Notes: generated by a model not told the origin, from the sequence alone. A stretch of 64,000 nucleotides of DNA from Procambarus clarkii (GCF_040958095.1 NC_091233.1:8033235-8097234); one strand, 5' to 3'; shown: positions 22,055 to 37,860, counted from the stretch's first letter. Program-made: numbers and translations.

Positions 22055-23936
22055 CAGTCATGTTTTCCAACTCCAACATGGGATGGGATCCACACAAATT
22101 TTATACAATAGTTATTATCATTGGCAAAAATTACATTCCATTTAATATTACAAGCTACTTCAGACATACATTGTGATGGGTTATTTAAGGACTGCAGAGC
22201 ACTTTTAGAGTCACAGAATATCACTCCACCACCAGTGAGCTTAAGGTACTCAGTGGCTAGATAAATACCCAATAGCTCAGTCTGTGTCTTGCTTGCCAGG
22301 TTGTTCATTCTCTGTGTACTAGTCATGATCATTTCATTCCCTTTATATAGTGCGCATGCACAACCTGTTCTAGCAGTGCCTAACTGCACGGGGAACCATC
22401 AGTAAAGGCATAGGAATCAGTTGGTTTGAGATTTTGAAGATGACTGGCAATAGCTTCTAATGTTATACATCTCATAGTATCAGTGTTATACATTTGTTTT
22501 ACACTGATGGGGGTATAATGCAAAGAGACCTGCACATCTTTCCAAGGGAAAATATTGTGAACAGTTTTATCTGGATTAAGAGACACATTTAGTTTCAGAA
22601 GATTATAGGCACAACAACTGAGCCACACACTGAAAGGAGCTTTTTGCGGCGGATTGAGGGAACAGTCAAAATTGTTTAGAACGGATCTCGATTTAATTTG
22701 GATAGAGCTGGGGAGAGCATTAGTTTTCAAAGTTTTGGTGCAAAACATAGTACTTAAGTAGAATTATTATTTCGTAAATGGAAAGTAATTTTAGTTCCTT
22801 TCTCATGTTAACAATTCTGACAGTTCTAGGACAACCCAGGATGATGCGCATGGCATCATTCTGTACTACATCGATGCCTTGTAATTGTTTAGGAGAAAAA
22901 TTAAGAAGACGCAAGGCATAATAATCAACAACAGATTGTATAAAGGCAATATAAAAACTACGAGCATATTTTATGTTAATGCCAAATTCTTTGCTTCAAG
23001 AGTTTTGAGAGGTTTAATTCGCTCAACAAGTTTTTGCGCAGGTTGCTGACGAGATTTGTATCATTAACCTCGACTCCAAGATATTTATAATACTCTCACG
23101 TCTCCACAGGCACTCCAATAACAGTATAGTTAACATGAAGAGAATGATAAATTAGAACCCTTGTTTTATCAACAGAGATTATGAGGCCATATTCTACTAC
23201 TTTCTTGGAGAATGCATCAAGTAACACTTGTAGCCTTGGTTTACTGTGTGCCATAATACAAATATCATCAGCATAACATATAACAGTTTCCGTAGGTTGT
23301 ACAGGTGTGTCATGGATAAGTTTGTGCATAAGTACATTGAAGAGCATAGGGCTTAGGACATCACCTTGAGGTGTGCCTAGTTCGAATGCATCTGTTCTTG
23401 TACTTTTAGCTCCTTTAAATAGGACACTAGCATGCCTGTTGGATAGAAAGCTCTTTATCCAACTCAGCAGATTACATTTCATTCCAAATTCAGCGAGTTG
23501 CTCTAATATTATTTCACCATTCGCTACACCGAAAGCTGACTTTATGTCAATAAAAGCTGCCTGTGTCCCATCCTGGGAGTTTACAAAATATTCAGCAAAG
23601 CATTTTTGTGTGCTTCACTTGGGCATAAACCCATACAGGTTAGGAGCCAGTTTTTCTGTTACCTGAAAGATGACACGATTGAGAACAATTCTTTCCAAGA
23701 CTTTACACATGCAAGATGTAAGGGTAATGGGTCTGAATTTTTGAGAGTTAGGTTTAGGAATTGGTACTATGAGACTTTGTGTTCATTTTTTTGGCAAGAT
23801 ACCTTGTGAGAGGCTTATTTGATAGAGGTCAAGCAGAGGGTGGCTAGGGACATAATTCAGTAAGCTCAAGGTGTTATAAGTTATACCATCCTCCCCAGGG
23901 GCAGTTTGTTTAGGTTTCCCTAATGAGAGGAAGTAC
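22050..23936 (-). pseudogene. Decayed I-like LINE, second copy (lacks its 3' end)
   Basis: Duplicate of 17074-18960: the same RT pieces (VICYADDICIMAHS at 23096-23482) and RNase H pieces (21934-22748). The C-terminal tail and 3' UTR of the first copy (16255-17073) are missing because the duplication boundary falls inside RNase H. The frame reads into the AT tract. Confidence 0.88.
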
Positions 23937-24665
23937 AACATTTAACATGTTTTACATGTATGAGATGCAGGACGCTGCAGTCAGAAGCAACGGCTTTTGG
24001 GGGCTTGTCGCCACCCACCCGGCTGAGTGACGTGACGTAACTAAGGCGAGCCCTGTAATTGGTAGCGGCATCTCATCGGCCTGCCGGCTCCTCTCTGATT
24101 GGTGGATTCAAGACACAGACGGGATCAGCATCTTGGTGCCCTCCTGAGCCCGCCAAGAGCACTTCGAAGACCCGCGTCGTCTGGGCGGGGTGTCCCAGGT
24201 AGTGGTGGCAGGCCAGGCCGCCACCATCACTGTCATTGCGGCGTCAATGTCAGGTTCCAGCTGTAGTTGTCCAGAGTACCTGTTTGGTGAGGAAGCAAGG
24301 CGGTGGGGAGATGCACCTGAAGAGTACGACCACATTATATGGGAGGGCATATGCTGTCAGTTATGTCGTAAATGTGTATATGATATACACAGGGAACACA
24401 ATCAGATATATATGTAATACAAATTGTGTGTTAACGGGTTCTGTTATGCATACCGTCCTGTGGGGGATTTCTATTGCGGTTTTACTCTGTATGGTTAATA
24501 CTAGGCTTATATGTACCATGCCTATGTGTGTCTCATTCCAGGAGAAACCAGTGTCCGGCAGGCGGCCGAGGTAATGGGTGATCTGTACGATGCCCTATCT
24601 GTAATTACTGAATGATTTCTCTAGTCCTGTGTTAATAACTTTACGTGGGATTGTTAATATTAACA

Positions 24666-25226
24666 ATGTTGTGTTTAAGTCAGTATGTGGGATTACTGAT
24701 TTAATGTGTTGCATTAGGTCAGTATGTGGGATTACTGACTTAATGGGTTGGGTTAGGTCAGTATGTGGGATTACTGACTTAATGGGTTAGGTAGTCATTA
24801 ACTTGTGGGACTGCTAATGACACTTGGTTGGTGTGTGTTTTGGGCAGTGATTTATATATGTATATGTTTATTGTTGCAGCCCTGTGTACCGTGTACTGTG
24901 TTTGCTTGGTGGAATCTTTAACTGGGTAATTTGGGATTTAGCAAGTTAATTATGGGTAATTAATGCCACGGGGGGAATTCACGTTGTTTAGATGAAGACT
25001 GTCGAGAGGATGACAGAAGGATGAGTTAATGAAATTCGTTCCGAACCAATTAATTGTTCGTGGGACAGTTAATTGGTTACTCAAGTTAATTAGGGGTAAT
25101 TAACGCCAGCTGTCGAGAGGGTGACAAAGTGCTTGAGTTAGCATATTTCATTCTATAGTAATTGTCTGTCTATGGGATAGTTAATTACTTGCCCTAGTTA
25201 ATTATGGATAATTAACAGCATCAAAG
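24666..25226 (+). repeat. Array of short hairpins (copy B)
   Basis: Identical duplicate of 19690-20250. Confidence 0.7.
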
Positions 25227-26983
25227 TGATCACATACAGTTCTTAATTGCAGGGGGTTGCAAGTGATTATAATTATATTGTCACTGTGTGGTGTAAGCTG
25301 TGTATGTGAGGGAATGGGTTTTCACCAGCTCACTTCCACTTGGATTCTTATGCCGGTGGCAGCCAGTGCACTTGCAAAGTGCACAAGTAAGTGCAGTGAC
25401 CTAAGTTTGTTAACCCTTACCAGAAACATCTTGTGTTTGGGCTCATGTGAGAGCCCCAGTCATCAGCATTCCAGATATGTTACTATGGCCGTAGTAGCAC
25501 GTCTGTGATCAAAGTTAGAGAGAAGAGCATCTTTTCATTTGTATGACTCAGAGAGAGACAGTTTGTGCGGGAACCCTGAAGGCTTGGGAGAAGCCAGGCT
25601 GCATGGTGTGAGCGTGGGCCACCGCCATCCCACCAGCTTCGTGCCCATGGCAACAGCAGCCATCTTGGAATCGCCCTAGGGCTATGGTACCTCGTTTCTG
25701 ATTGGTTGAGAGGGGTAGGCCGCTGTGTGCCTCCCCCCTGATTGGTTCTTTTGAGGAGGACGCGGGAATCGCCGGCGTTCCTCCTTCAAGGCATCAGTCT
25801 GATTCCAGCCATCACTACAGCCTGACGCTTTCGTGCTCAATCAGGCCAAAATTGAGCAATAAGATGTCGTGGTGGCTTGGTACTCTACTGCTTCACCTCC
25901 TTGATCTACGACATCGTCTGCAGCAGAATCCAGCCGACGTCGTCGTTCGAAGGGGAGAGACATTGTGTACAGTGGGTAGAGATCTGGGAGGTGGGTAATT
26001 TGTATATGAGCAGCAACAGGACTCATAAATCCCTAATCCAGTGATTATAGATGTTCTAATTCCGTGTACAAACAAACCGCTTCACCAATTGGTTTGGGGT
26101 GTACGAACCGAGCCGAGTGTTGTGACGGAGGGTTTGAAAGACGCGTCGATTCTTCAATGTACGAACATTACCGCACGAGGTACCAGCTCCGCCTAGCCTC
26201 ATCCGTCTTGAGCTAGCTAGCCTAGCCGCCGTGATCAGCCAACTACAGCATGTGCCTGATGTATGTATGTGAGTGAGCCGGCTGCGTAAATGAGTAAGTA
26301 CCTTGTGTGTGTTTTTGGTGATTTATATTCTCTAAGCTGAATTCAAGGTCAGGTGGTCCGTCGTATTGTCACTAAGCACCTGAAAAGGTGAGGTGAGGTG
26401 TAGACGAGTGAGAATTGCACCCTTGTTGACATCTTGTCAGTCCAGTGGAACTTAAGTCTGGTGTAGACAGACGTACATGTGTGTGTGTGTGTGGGTACAC
26501 ATTGGAACAAAAGTTTACATAGAATATTTTATATTCCACTTTGGTAGAATTGTTGTTAATTCATTCATGTTGATCGTGTTCCATGTGATATAATCATGCA
26601 GGTGTGGAAATCCGGTACCTGTTATTAAGTGCGCAGGTAAATAAGTGTGTAATGCCGGGGATTCCTGTCAATTGATTATTGTGGAGTGATAACAGTGTGT
26701 GGTTATTTCTTTTGTTGTGTTCCCAGGGCTGGGACAAGTGTGATTATATATATAGTGACGTGGCTGAAGTGTTAACATAAATATTGGTAGAATTGTGGTG
26801 AGTGATGAGGCTGTCCTGGAAGGGACAGCCGTCCGCTCGGCCGAGTAAAGTAATCCTCGGGATAGTTTATCGATCCGTGGGGTCGATAATCATTCACCCA
26901 GTTAGTTAATTAAGGAGTGCGAGATCTTCTTAGTGTTCCATTGACGTTTGATAGCTTTAGGCTATAGGTGTCAGCCGGTACAC

Positions 26984-28521
<1,538 letters not shown>

Positions 28522-28524
<3 letters not shown>

Positions 28525-28906
28525 GTACTTAGTAGCCAGAACTCACTTCTCAGCCTATTATGCAAGGCCCAATTTGCCTAGTAAGCCAAGTTTTCATGAA
28601 TTAATTGCTTTTCGACTACCTAACCTACCTAACCTAAACTAACCTAACTTTTTCCGCTACCTAACCTAACCTAACCTATAAAGATAGGTTAGGTTAGGTT
28701 AGGTAGGGTTGGTTAGGTTCGGTCATATATCTACGTTAATTTTAACTCCAATAAAAAAAATTGACCTCATACATAATGAAATGGGTAGCTTTATCATTTC
28801 ATAAGAAAAAAACTAGAGAAAATATATTAATTCAGGAAAACTTGGCTTATTAGGCAAATCAGGCCTTGCATAGTAGGCCGGTAAGTGCGTTCTGGCTACT
28901 AGGTAC

Positions 28907-28909
<3 letters not shown>
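28522..28909 (+). mobile_element. Telomere-cored MITE, copy 3
   Basis: Same structure and orientation as copy 1. The (AT)n to its right is interrupted by the RLE-type LINE. Confidence 0.88.
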
Positions 28910-28996
<87 letters not shown>

Positions 28997-29197
28997 TTTT
29001 TAATAGGGAAGGGAGTACCACCTCTGGCTGGAAGAAGGGGGACCCATAGCCTCGGAGGAAACCACACATAACGCATTGGAGGGAATGTGGGTCCCCTCCA
29101 ATACAGTTTCTGTGTGCTTTTCTCCTACCTCCCCCTTCCCTTTTTTTTTTTTCCTTTATTGTGTATTTAAAGGTTACAAAACATACAAGACAAATGC

Positions 29198-32155
29198 CTA
29201 AAGGTTATGGATCTCTTGAAGCTCCTCCGCTTCTGGACAGGAACCGAGGACGCAGCAAGCATTTCCCCTCTGGATCGCCACACTGAGACGCTGAAATAAA
29301 AAACTGGAAGCCCTTGGGTCTCTGGTGACGTCAATGAGCTTGGACCCCAATTCCTTGAGAAATCCCAAGGCACTCTTGCCCCAGGGGCCATGCGTCTCAG
29401 ACGCTATGGGAACAAAGAGGTATTGACCTTCCAGTCGCCTGTACTTGAGTGATTTTGCTGTTTCCCTGTGGTTGGCCGCCCCACCTGCTTGATCAGCTCC
29501 GAAGTGTACATAGGTGTCAGCCAGGGAGGATACACATGTGTAGTCCCACACCAACTGTCTACCCTCCTTCCATGAGTATATGGTGATGCCATCAGGGCGA
29601 AGTGCTGGGAAATCCGGGTTTTGGGCCCCTAGGATGCGAGGTTCTCTCTCCGCTGGGCACCCAGCTGAGACGAGGCTTCTCTTGATCATGTCATTGACCT
29701 CGTTGTGTCTTGCATGCCAGCCCTTTGTGCTTCCGCAATGCAACCCATGCAGTCCGTATTGGTCTGCTTCCACCCTGTTGCAAATACACTTGTATTCAGT
29801 GTGAATTGGGGCACCAAGGCGGAGGGCCACTGCTACACGAAGGGATTCTGGATCTAGGCGCGTGCCCATTGCAGACATGGGTACTGCCAGGAGGAAGTCT
29901 CCTGCATGGGGGGCACGCACTGCTCTGAGGCGGGCTTTCTCCTTGTCTGATGTTGCGATGCTTAGCATGGCATCAGCTACTTTTTCCACTAGAGGGTGGT
30001 CCCAGCCGGACTGTTTGTGTTGTTTTGTTGGCTCTATAATGGTTGCTGGGGCTGCAAGAACATTCCACTGATTTGAACATTCAGTGAAAGCAGGATCGTG
30101 TATTCCTGCTGAATCTCTCAGGGTTGTAGGTAAAATATCTCTGACGAGGTCGTGCGATGCATGAGAGGAGGAAAGGAAGGCTGGTAGAGCAATTTGGGAG
30201 GCTGTGCGGACACCAAGGCCGCCGAGTCTTACAGGAAGGGTTGCTTGCTCCCACTGAGAGTCGTCCAATGGCAGGTTCAGGACTTTCACCAGCATGGACC
30301 TCAGAAGGGTGTCATACACATTTAACTTAGGGCTGCTGTAGGATGGAGAACATCTCAGAAAGTAGGTCAACTTAGGGAGAGACAGGCATCTTGTAAGGAG
30401 AAAGAGAGCATCATGGGCATCAATCTTGTCAATCCTGTCCTGCATTCTCTTTAGGTCAGTGATTTTTGCAGCCAGGACCTCCTCGATTGCTCGTGGGCCA
30501 ATGGGGGCACCCAGGAGAGTGCAGTCCGGTGGCTCGACAACGAGAATGTCTGGAAGAGCATTTTGTATTTGCCCAGTGATGTCTGGGTTGCGGGAGATTA
30601 TTTCACATTTGGATGCATTGAGAATGAGGCCTAAGGCTGCTCCCTGCTCCTGGATTTTCCTTATATCCCCCAAAATGGTTTCCGGAGTTCCAGCTAGAGT
30701 GCCATCATCCAGGTACCAGATGTTTAGCTCGCTTGTCAGACTATCAGTGACCTCTTTGATAGCTAGGCAGAAAAGGAGGGGGGCTAAGGGGTCACCTTGT
30801 TGGACACCTTCACAGGAGTTTATTTCATGCTCCCCAAAAAGAAGCTTAGAGTCCCCACTGTAGCACGATCGGATGAATGGGTAAAGGGGACGGAAATGGT
30901 TGTGTACAGCCCTGAGGACAGCGTCTCGTCTGACTTGATTGAAGGCATTTTGGAAGTCAAGCTTTACTAGTGCCTTCTGGTCCGGGAGATCAACAATGTA
31001 AGCCCGCGCTGCATGTGCTGCAGCTTCACAACCTAGGGGAATCCCAAACCCGAGCTGATGAGGTTTCAGCAAGGTGGCTGCTTCCTGGCTGATAGATCTC
31101 ACTGCAGCCTTAGCTACAAGGCGTCGGAGGGTGTTGCCAACGGCAATGGGCCTGATACCCCTATCCTTCTTCTTTAGAGCACAGAGTGCTGCTCCATAAA
31201 AGACAGGCCTGATGTCCTCAGGGATGCCGCCAGCCAAACACATGTTGGAGAATCTGGTAAGTTCCACTAGAAGGTCCTTTGCAGCATCTCCAAGCACCGG
31301 GTTCAGCATTTGTTTGATGTGCTGTGGTCTTAGGCCTGTAAAGCCCCCTGCTGAACCTGTTGGGAAAGACATGGCTGCTTTGTACACCTCAGATTCTCGA
31401 ACAGTCAAGGGTTCTATGCCAGCATTGTTTTCCTGGGAATCCCTGCTGCTGTCGGGGGCTCTGGGTGGGTGTTTGTCTTGAAGAGCCTCTGCTGTCGTGG
31501 CATTCCTGGGGGCAATAGTGTCATCGCTGGTCATGATTCTGATGGCACCTGTGGTATTGCCCTCTTCTATTTTCCTGGTGATCTGTGCTCTCATTTTGTG
31601 GTTCTCAGATGAGTTATTGTTGGTCGTCCTGCGGCTGGTGTTCTTGGCACGAGGGGGGAGGCGGACCAGGTTGTCTGCTCTGGGGAATTCATTAAGAGCT
31701 CTGATTACAGAGGTTGCTAATGACTTGTCTCTCCTGGGCGGTAATGCTAGGCATGCATTCCCAAATAGAAGGAGATTGTGCCATGCTCCAATGGTTCTAG
31801 GAACATTGTTGACCTTTGTCAGCAGACTGGTGAGTTTGGCTGCTGCTTGATGACGGGCAGCCTTGGGGATGTGGGGCAAGGTCCTGGTGGACGTCGCTTT
31901 GATTGCTTCAAGCAGATTATCTGCTGAAATGAAGTTGAGGGAGGTATTGTTCCTCGCTCCTGCAGCAGGTTGTCCATCGTCACTGCCCCGGGGCAGGCGC
32001 CTAGACCATAGACAACCACCTGAATTGAGAGAATGATAGCGGACAGTTCCATTTGAATTGAGACGATACCGTCTGTCACACACTTGACAGTTTCCTCTTG
32101 GGTGTTCATCCTCTTGGCTGGAAAGAGGCTGTGTGTCAGGTGCGACATGTGCCAT
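29198..32155 (-). CDS. LINE reverse transcriptase with C-terminal restriction-like endonuclease, intact
   Basis: 985 codons from the ATG at 32155; the frame is open a little further upstream, to a TAA at 32231-32233, without another ATG. An N-terminal zinc-finger-like motif (CQVC...H...C, residues 23-48) precedes the RT. RT motifs are RPIAVGNTLRRLVAK, KLDFQNAFN (~399), GVQQGDPLAPLLF (~450), WYLDDGTLAG (YLDD ~481-484) and LGLILNASKCE. C-terminally, CICNRVEADQYGLHGLHC with later His residues resembles the CCHC of R2-type proteins. It is followed by RPDGITIYSWKEGRQLVWDY, a PD-(D/E)xK-like endonuclease signature. Such proteins nick DNA and prime cDNA synthesis at the target. No APE domain and no second ORF were seen. 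The exact clade (R2, R4, NeSL, Hero or other) is unresolved. Confidence 0.88.
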   Translation of the reverse strand: MAHVAPDTQPLSSQEDEHPRGNCQVCDRRYRLNSNGTVRYHSLNSGGCLWSRRLPRGSDDGQPAAGARNNTSLNFISADNLLEAIKATSTRTLPHIPKAARHQAAAKLTSLLTKVNNVPRTIGAWHNLLLFGNACLALPPRRDKSLATSVIRALNEFPRADNLVRLPPRAKNTSRRTTNNNSSENHKMRAQITRKIEEGNTTGAIRIMTSDDTIAPRNATTAEALQDKHPPRAPDSSRDSQENNAGIEPLTVRESEVYKAAMSFPTGSAGGFTGLRPQHIKQMLNPVLGDAAKDLLVELTRFSNMCLAGGIPEDIRPVFYGAALCALKKKDRGIRPIAVGNTLRRLVAKAAVRSISQEAATLLKPHQLGFGIPLGCEAAAHAARAYIVDLPDQKALVKLDFQNAFNQVRRDAVLRAVHNHFRPLYPFIRSCYSGDSKLLFGEHEINSCEGVQQGDPLAPLLFCLAIKEVTDSLTSELNIWYLDDGTLAGTPETILGDIRKIQEQGAALGLILNASKCEIISRNPDITGQIQNALPDILVVEPPDCTLLGAPIGPRAIEEVLAAKITDLKRMQDRIDKIDAHDALFLLTRCLSLPKLTYFLRCSPSYSSPKLNVYDTLLRSMLVKVLNLPLDDSQWEQATLPVRLGGLGVRTASQIALPAFLSSSHASHDLVRDILPTTLRDSAGIHDPAFTECSNQWNVLAAPATIIEPTKQHKQSGWDHPLVEKVADAMLSIATSDKEKARLRAVRAPHAGDFLLAVPMSAMGTRLDPESLRVAVALRLGAPIHTEYKCICNRVEADQYGLHGLHCGSTKGWHARHNEVNDMIKRSLVSAGCPAEREPRILGAQNPDFPALRPDGITIYSWKEGRQLVWDYTCVSSLADTYVHFGADQAGGAANHRETAKSLKYRRLEGQYLFVPIASETHGPWGKSALGFLKELGSKLIDVTRDPRASSFLFQRLSVAIQRGNACCVLGSCPEAEELQEIHNL

Positions 32156-33523
<1,368 letters not shown>

Positions 33524-33526
<3 letters not shown>

Positions 33527-33909
33527 GTACCTAGTAGCCAGAACGCACTTCTCTGCCTACTATTCAAGGCCCGATTTGCCTAATAAGCCAAGTTTTCATG
33601 AATTAATTGTTTTTCGACTACCTAACCTACCTAACCTAACCTAACCTAACTTTTTCGGCCACCTAACCTAACCTAACCTATAAAGATAGGTTAGGTTAGG
33701 TTAGGTAGGGTTGGTTAGGTTCGGTCATATATCTACGTTAATTTTAACTCCAATAAAAAAAAATTGACCTCATACATAATGAAATGGGTAGCTTTATCAT
33801 TTCATAAGAAAAAAATTAGAGAAAATATATTAATTCAGGAAAACTTGGCTTATTAGGCAAATCGGGCCTTGAATAGTAGGCTGAGAAGTGCGTTCTGGCT
33901 ACTAGGTAC

Positions 33910-33912
<3 letters not shown>
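33524..33912 (+). mobile_element. Telomere-cored MITE, copy 5
   Basis: Full length with both inverted ends and the CCTAACC/GGTTAGG core, between (AT)n tracts. Confidence 0.88.
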
Positions 33913-33956
<44 letters not shown>

Positions 33957-33959
<3 letters not shown>

Positions 33960-34343
33960 GTACCTAATAGCCAGAACGCACTTCTCAGCCTACTATTCAA
34001 GGCCCGATTTGCCTAATAAGCCAAGTTTTCATGAATTAATGTTTTTTCGTCTACCTAACCTACCTAACCTAACCTAACCTAGCTTTTTTTGGCTACCTAA
34101 CCTAACCTTACCTATAAATATAGGTTAGGTTAGGTTAGGTAGGGTTGGTTAGGTTCGGTCATATATCTACGTTCATTTTAACTCCAATAAAAAAAAATTG
34201 ACCTCATACATAGAGAAAAGGGTTGCTTTATCATTTCATAAGAAAAAAATTATAGTAAATATATTAATTCAGGAAAACTTGGCTTATTAGGCAAATCGGG
34301 CCTTGAATAGTAGGCTGAGAAGTGAGTTCTGGCTACTAGGTAC

Positions 34344-34346
<3 letters not shown>
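33957..34346 (+). mobile_element. Telomere-cored MITE, copy 6
   Basis: Full length, slightly more diverged (TAAATATAGG in the core). Confidence 0.87.
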
Positions 34347-34412
<66 letters not shown>

Positions 34413-34415
<3 letters not shown>

Positions 34416-34788
34416 GTACCTAGTAGCCAGAACGCACTTCTCAGCCTACTATGCAAGGCCCAATTTGCCTAATAAGCCAAGTTTTCATGAATTAATTGTG
34501 TTTCGACTACCTAACCTACCTAACCTAACCTAACCTAACTTTTTCTGCTACCTAACCTATAAAGATAGGTTAGGTTAGGTTAGGTAGGGTTGGTTAGGTT
34601 CGGTCATATATCTACGTTAATTTTAACTCCAATAAAAAAAAAGTGACCTCATACATAATCAAATGGGTAGCTTTATCATTTCATAAGAAAAAAATTAGAG
34701 AAAATATATTAATTCAGGAAAACTTGGCTTATTAGGCAAATCGGGCCTTGCATAGTAGGCTGAGAAGTGAGTTCTGGCTACTAGGTAC

Positions 34789-34791
<3 letters not shown>
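34413..34791 (+). mobile_element. Telomere-cored MITE, copy 7
   Basis: Both ends intact. The core is about 10 bp shorter because two CCTAA units are missing. Confidence 0.87.
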
Positions 34792-34865
<74 letters not shown>

Positions 34866-34868
<3 letters not shown>

Positions 34869-35250
34869 GTACCTAATAGCCAGAACGCACTTCTATGCCT
34901 ACTATTCAAGGCCCGATTTGCCTAATAAGCCAAGTTTTCATGAATTAATTGTTTTTCGACTACCTAACCTACCTAACCTAACCTAACCTACCTTTTTCGG
35001 CTACCTAACCTAACCTTACCTATAAAGATAGGTTAGGTTAGGTTAGGTAGGGTTGGTTAGGTTCGGTCATATATCTACGTTATTTTTAACTCCAATAAAA
35101 AAAATTGACCTCATACATAATGAAATGGGTAGCTTTATCATTTCATAAGAAAAAAATTTGAGAAAATATATTAATTCATGAAAACTTGGCTTATTAGGCA
35201 AATCGGGCCTTGAATAGTAGGCATAGAAGTGCGTTCTGGCTATTAGGTAC

Positions 35251-35253
<3 letters not shown>
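34866..35253 (+). mobile_element. Telomere-cored MITE, copy 8
   Basis: Full length; last member of this cluster. The final short (AT)n then opens into unrelated sequence at 35287. Confidence 0.87.
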
Positions 35254-35286
<33 letters not shown>

Positions 35287-35289
<3 letters not shown>

Positions 35290-36844
35290 GTAGTGTCACG
35301 AAGCCCAGTGTGATTAGTACGTTGTTTACTGTGGTGATTGCAATGTGTGGACCAGTGTTCTAAGAGGTAATTAGAGCACTGCGGTCATTTGCAACCAGTC
35401 ATTAAAGTGTTGGGCAGTACACTAATATATTTGATTTAGTGCACATTGCCGTGTGTGTTATTGCAAAGGGGTTGTCATTGTTGGTGATTGTTGATAGTGT
35501 TGATCAATCACCGGTGTGTTTTGCAGTTCACTAAAGCATTGTGGGGGCGTGTTCTAAACGGTTCATGTCCTGAGTGTTATATATTGGGTTTCTGCAGTAT
35601 TGTCATTGCAACCGGATTGTAACGTAAATTCTTATGATTTGTTAGTGGGTGATTGTCGTGGGTGAACTCGGTTGAGACGAGTACTTGGGTTTTATATTCT
35701 CCCGTGATTCAGGTGGACATCGAAGTCCACCATTCAGTGAGATGATTGCGAGGCAAATAATATAACGTAACCAAGGGAACACCCATTGCTTATAGAGAAT
35801 TTGTTCTTTAACAATTTGAGTAACGTAAGAAGCGTTTGGGTTATTTATTTTTCAGGAAACAGCAGTGATAGTCTCAGGGAGCCTAGCCATCACAATCCCG
35901 GATTCTTACTTCTACGGTATTGGGTGGTTGACACGACGACATCAGCCGGACAAGAATTAGAGTATTGTCTGTCGTAATTATCAGTCAGTGGGCAGGTAAA
36001 TGATGTGTTCCAGGGAGTCAAAGTAATTAACTTCGATCCGTGATTAATCGACTCACACGAAGGCTCCATTGTTCCATTAACGTAACGTCGTTATTGACCT
36101 GTCCGGAAGTATAAGTACTTGTCATTGTGAAATAACGTAAACGTGGTGATTAGCGTCCTTAGTCACCTGAATTGGTCTGGTATGGAAGGCTAGACGGAAT
36201 TCATACCTTTAATATAGACTGCTGAGCCAGTGTGAAAGGTCACGTATTTGTATTGATTAGTTATTGAACTTCGGGATAGTAATTAATTGCTCAAGGGTAA
36301 TCACGAGTGATTACCGTTTTCTTTAGCACTTTGGACATTGTAATTGAAGTTCACTATCTTTGAGTGATAGTAACCGATAATGCAAATTAAAGTAACTTGT
36401 GAAGATATTAATCAGCTGTTTGGAAGTACAGGGATTAATGGGGATTACTCACTGAATGCTCGACGGGTAGAGTGTTTGTGTAATTTCCGAGTTACTAGGA
36501 CAGTTGTAAGATTGATTTGTCTTTGAGAAGACAAGATTATGTTAACGTAAATGTTAATTTGTTATTAACGTAATCAATTTGTTATTGACTGTTGATCGTC
36601 CGAGGGACGAAGTGTTAACGTAACAATTTAATTGAGGAGATGCTGGAGTTGTGAGTAACCTCATTAGTTATGGTCATGTCACTGATAGGCTACTAATTTG
36701 ATTGAATTGCAACCGCTATTGCAGATGTAGGCTGCAGGAAGCATAGAGTACGGATAAGAGGTTATTGGAGACACGTCTCATTGCTACGATGTTGTAATTG
36801 TGATTATAGATTATACATCTATATTGCTTGTGATTATATAAGCA
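35287..36844 (+). repeat. Non-coding region with many short hairpins
   Basis: No gene. Hairpins seen: ACTCG/CGAGT (35666-35682), GGTGGAC/GTCCACC (35712-35731), GGTAATCAC/GTGATTACC (36296-36315), ACTATC/GATAGT (36353-36371), TTGTCTT/AAGACAA (36517-36534) and CGTCC/GGACG (36597-36609). TAACGTAA words recur between them. The composition and motifs match the arrays at 19690 and 37860, so this is probably one element family. Confidence 0.6.
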
Positions 36845-37026
36845 TAAGAAATATTGCCGGAACAACCGTGGACATTTTCAAGGGGAAACTAGATTTATTC
36901 CTCCAAGGAGTGCCGGACCAACCGGGCTGTGGTGGGTATGTGGGCCTGCGGGCCGCTCCAAGCAACAGCCTGGTGGACCAAACTCTCACAAGTCAAGCCT
37001 GGCCTCGGGCCGGGCTTGGGGAGTAG
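36845..37026 (+). pseudogene. LINE C-terminal fragment (RT tail)
   Basis: Encodes NIAGTTVDIFKGKLDLFLQG, then VPDQPGCGGYVGLRAAPSNS and LVDQTLTSQAW, and stops at 37024. From memory this matches the common C-terminal tail of a decapod LINE RT (K-LDLFL--VPD-P---GY-GLR--SNSL). Only the last ~60 codons are present. It splits the hairpin-rich region. Confidence 0.6.
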
Positions 37027-37860
37027 AAGAACTCCCAGAACCCCATCAACCAAGTATCAACCACATTAGAGTGTCTTGTTTGCTTGGTTGATTCTTCTGT
37101 GGTCACACAGTATGTTCGAGTTAGTTCAATATGCAGTCCGAGGGGCTGGTGTCTAGCTGTCATTGAAAGTGTCTCAGGAAGGATTTCGAGTAACGTCATT
37201 GATATTTCTTTCGTTGTTGTAGTAGTTAGTAGTCTATTGAATAAACTAAGTTGTTATGCTGAACACTGTCTTTTCGTTACACCCCCACATTTATATTGTC
37301 TTGCAAGTTTTCTGTCACACTCGACTATCAAATTGAGACTGCTTCTAGCGTCTAGAGCTGAATATATAGCACTACACAACAAATAATATTGCTGTGAGAG
37401 CCCAGGACCTGCTCGTTACATTCGCTTCGACGAATGCCGAAGATCAACGGCCTAAGTGGAGGGGATTTCAACTTTTTGGGGTCTCGGCGTTTGCTCGCGC
37501 ATGGTCAATTGTTCATATCTGGTCCCAGAGTGAGGAATGAGCTGCTTACTACACTGGTGTGTTAGCTAAGCAAGTCCTTCCTCAGGCAACCTATATGAAT
37601 ATCACGATAGGAATAAGGTTAAAGGAGTTCCGGAATTTCTTTTTTAGGAATTATCCAAATTTCAAATACCATTTTCAATATTCCATTATAATAAAACTCT
37701 TACAGTGTAACTTGTGCTTGCTTGTCTGTGAGACAAGGACTTGGTGTAATCATTAATTCCTCATTAATGATTCAGAGAGAGTTGATTATCAGTGCTAATT
37801 GTCGTCACTGAGGAAGTTTACATTGGTCTGATGAGGGAGCTGTTGTGTAGATAACAATAT
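37027..37860. other. Gene-free stretch, possibly part of a retroelement
   Basis: No supported protein. A perfect AATCATTAAT/ATTAATGATT hairpin with a 5-base loop lies at 37748-37772. An AATAAACTAAG word followed by TTCGTTACA near 37240 is reminiscent of an LTR end, but no second LTR or tRNA primer site was found. Confidence 0.4.

Noticed and set aside
37230..37430. LTR of a Gypsy- or BEL-type retrotransposon
   Set aside because: AATAAA and a TTACA end are suggestive, but no second LTR, primer site, or gag-pol sequence is in the window.
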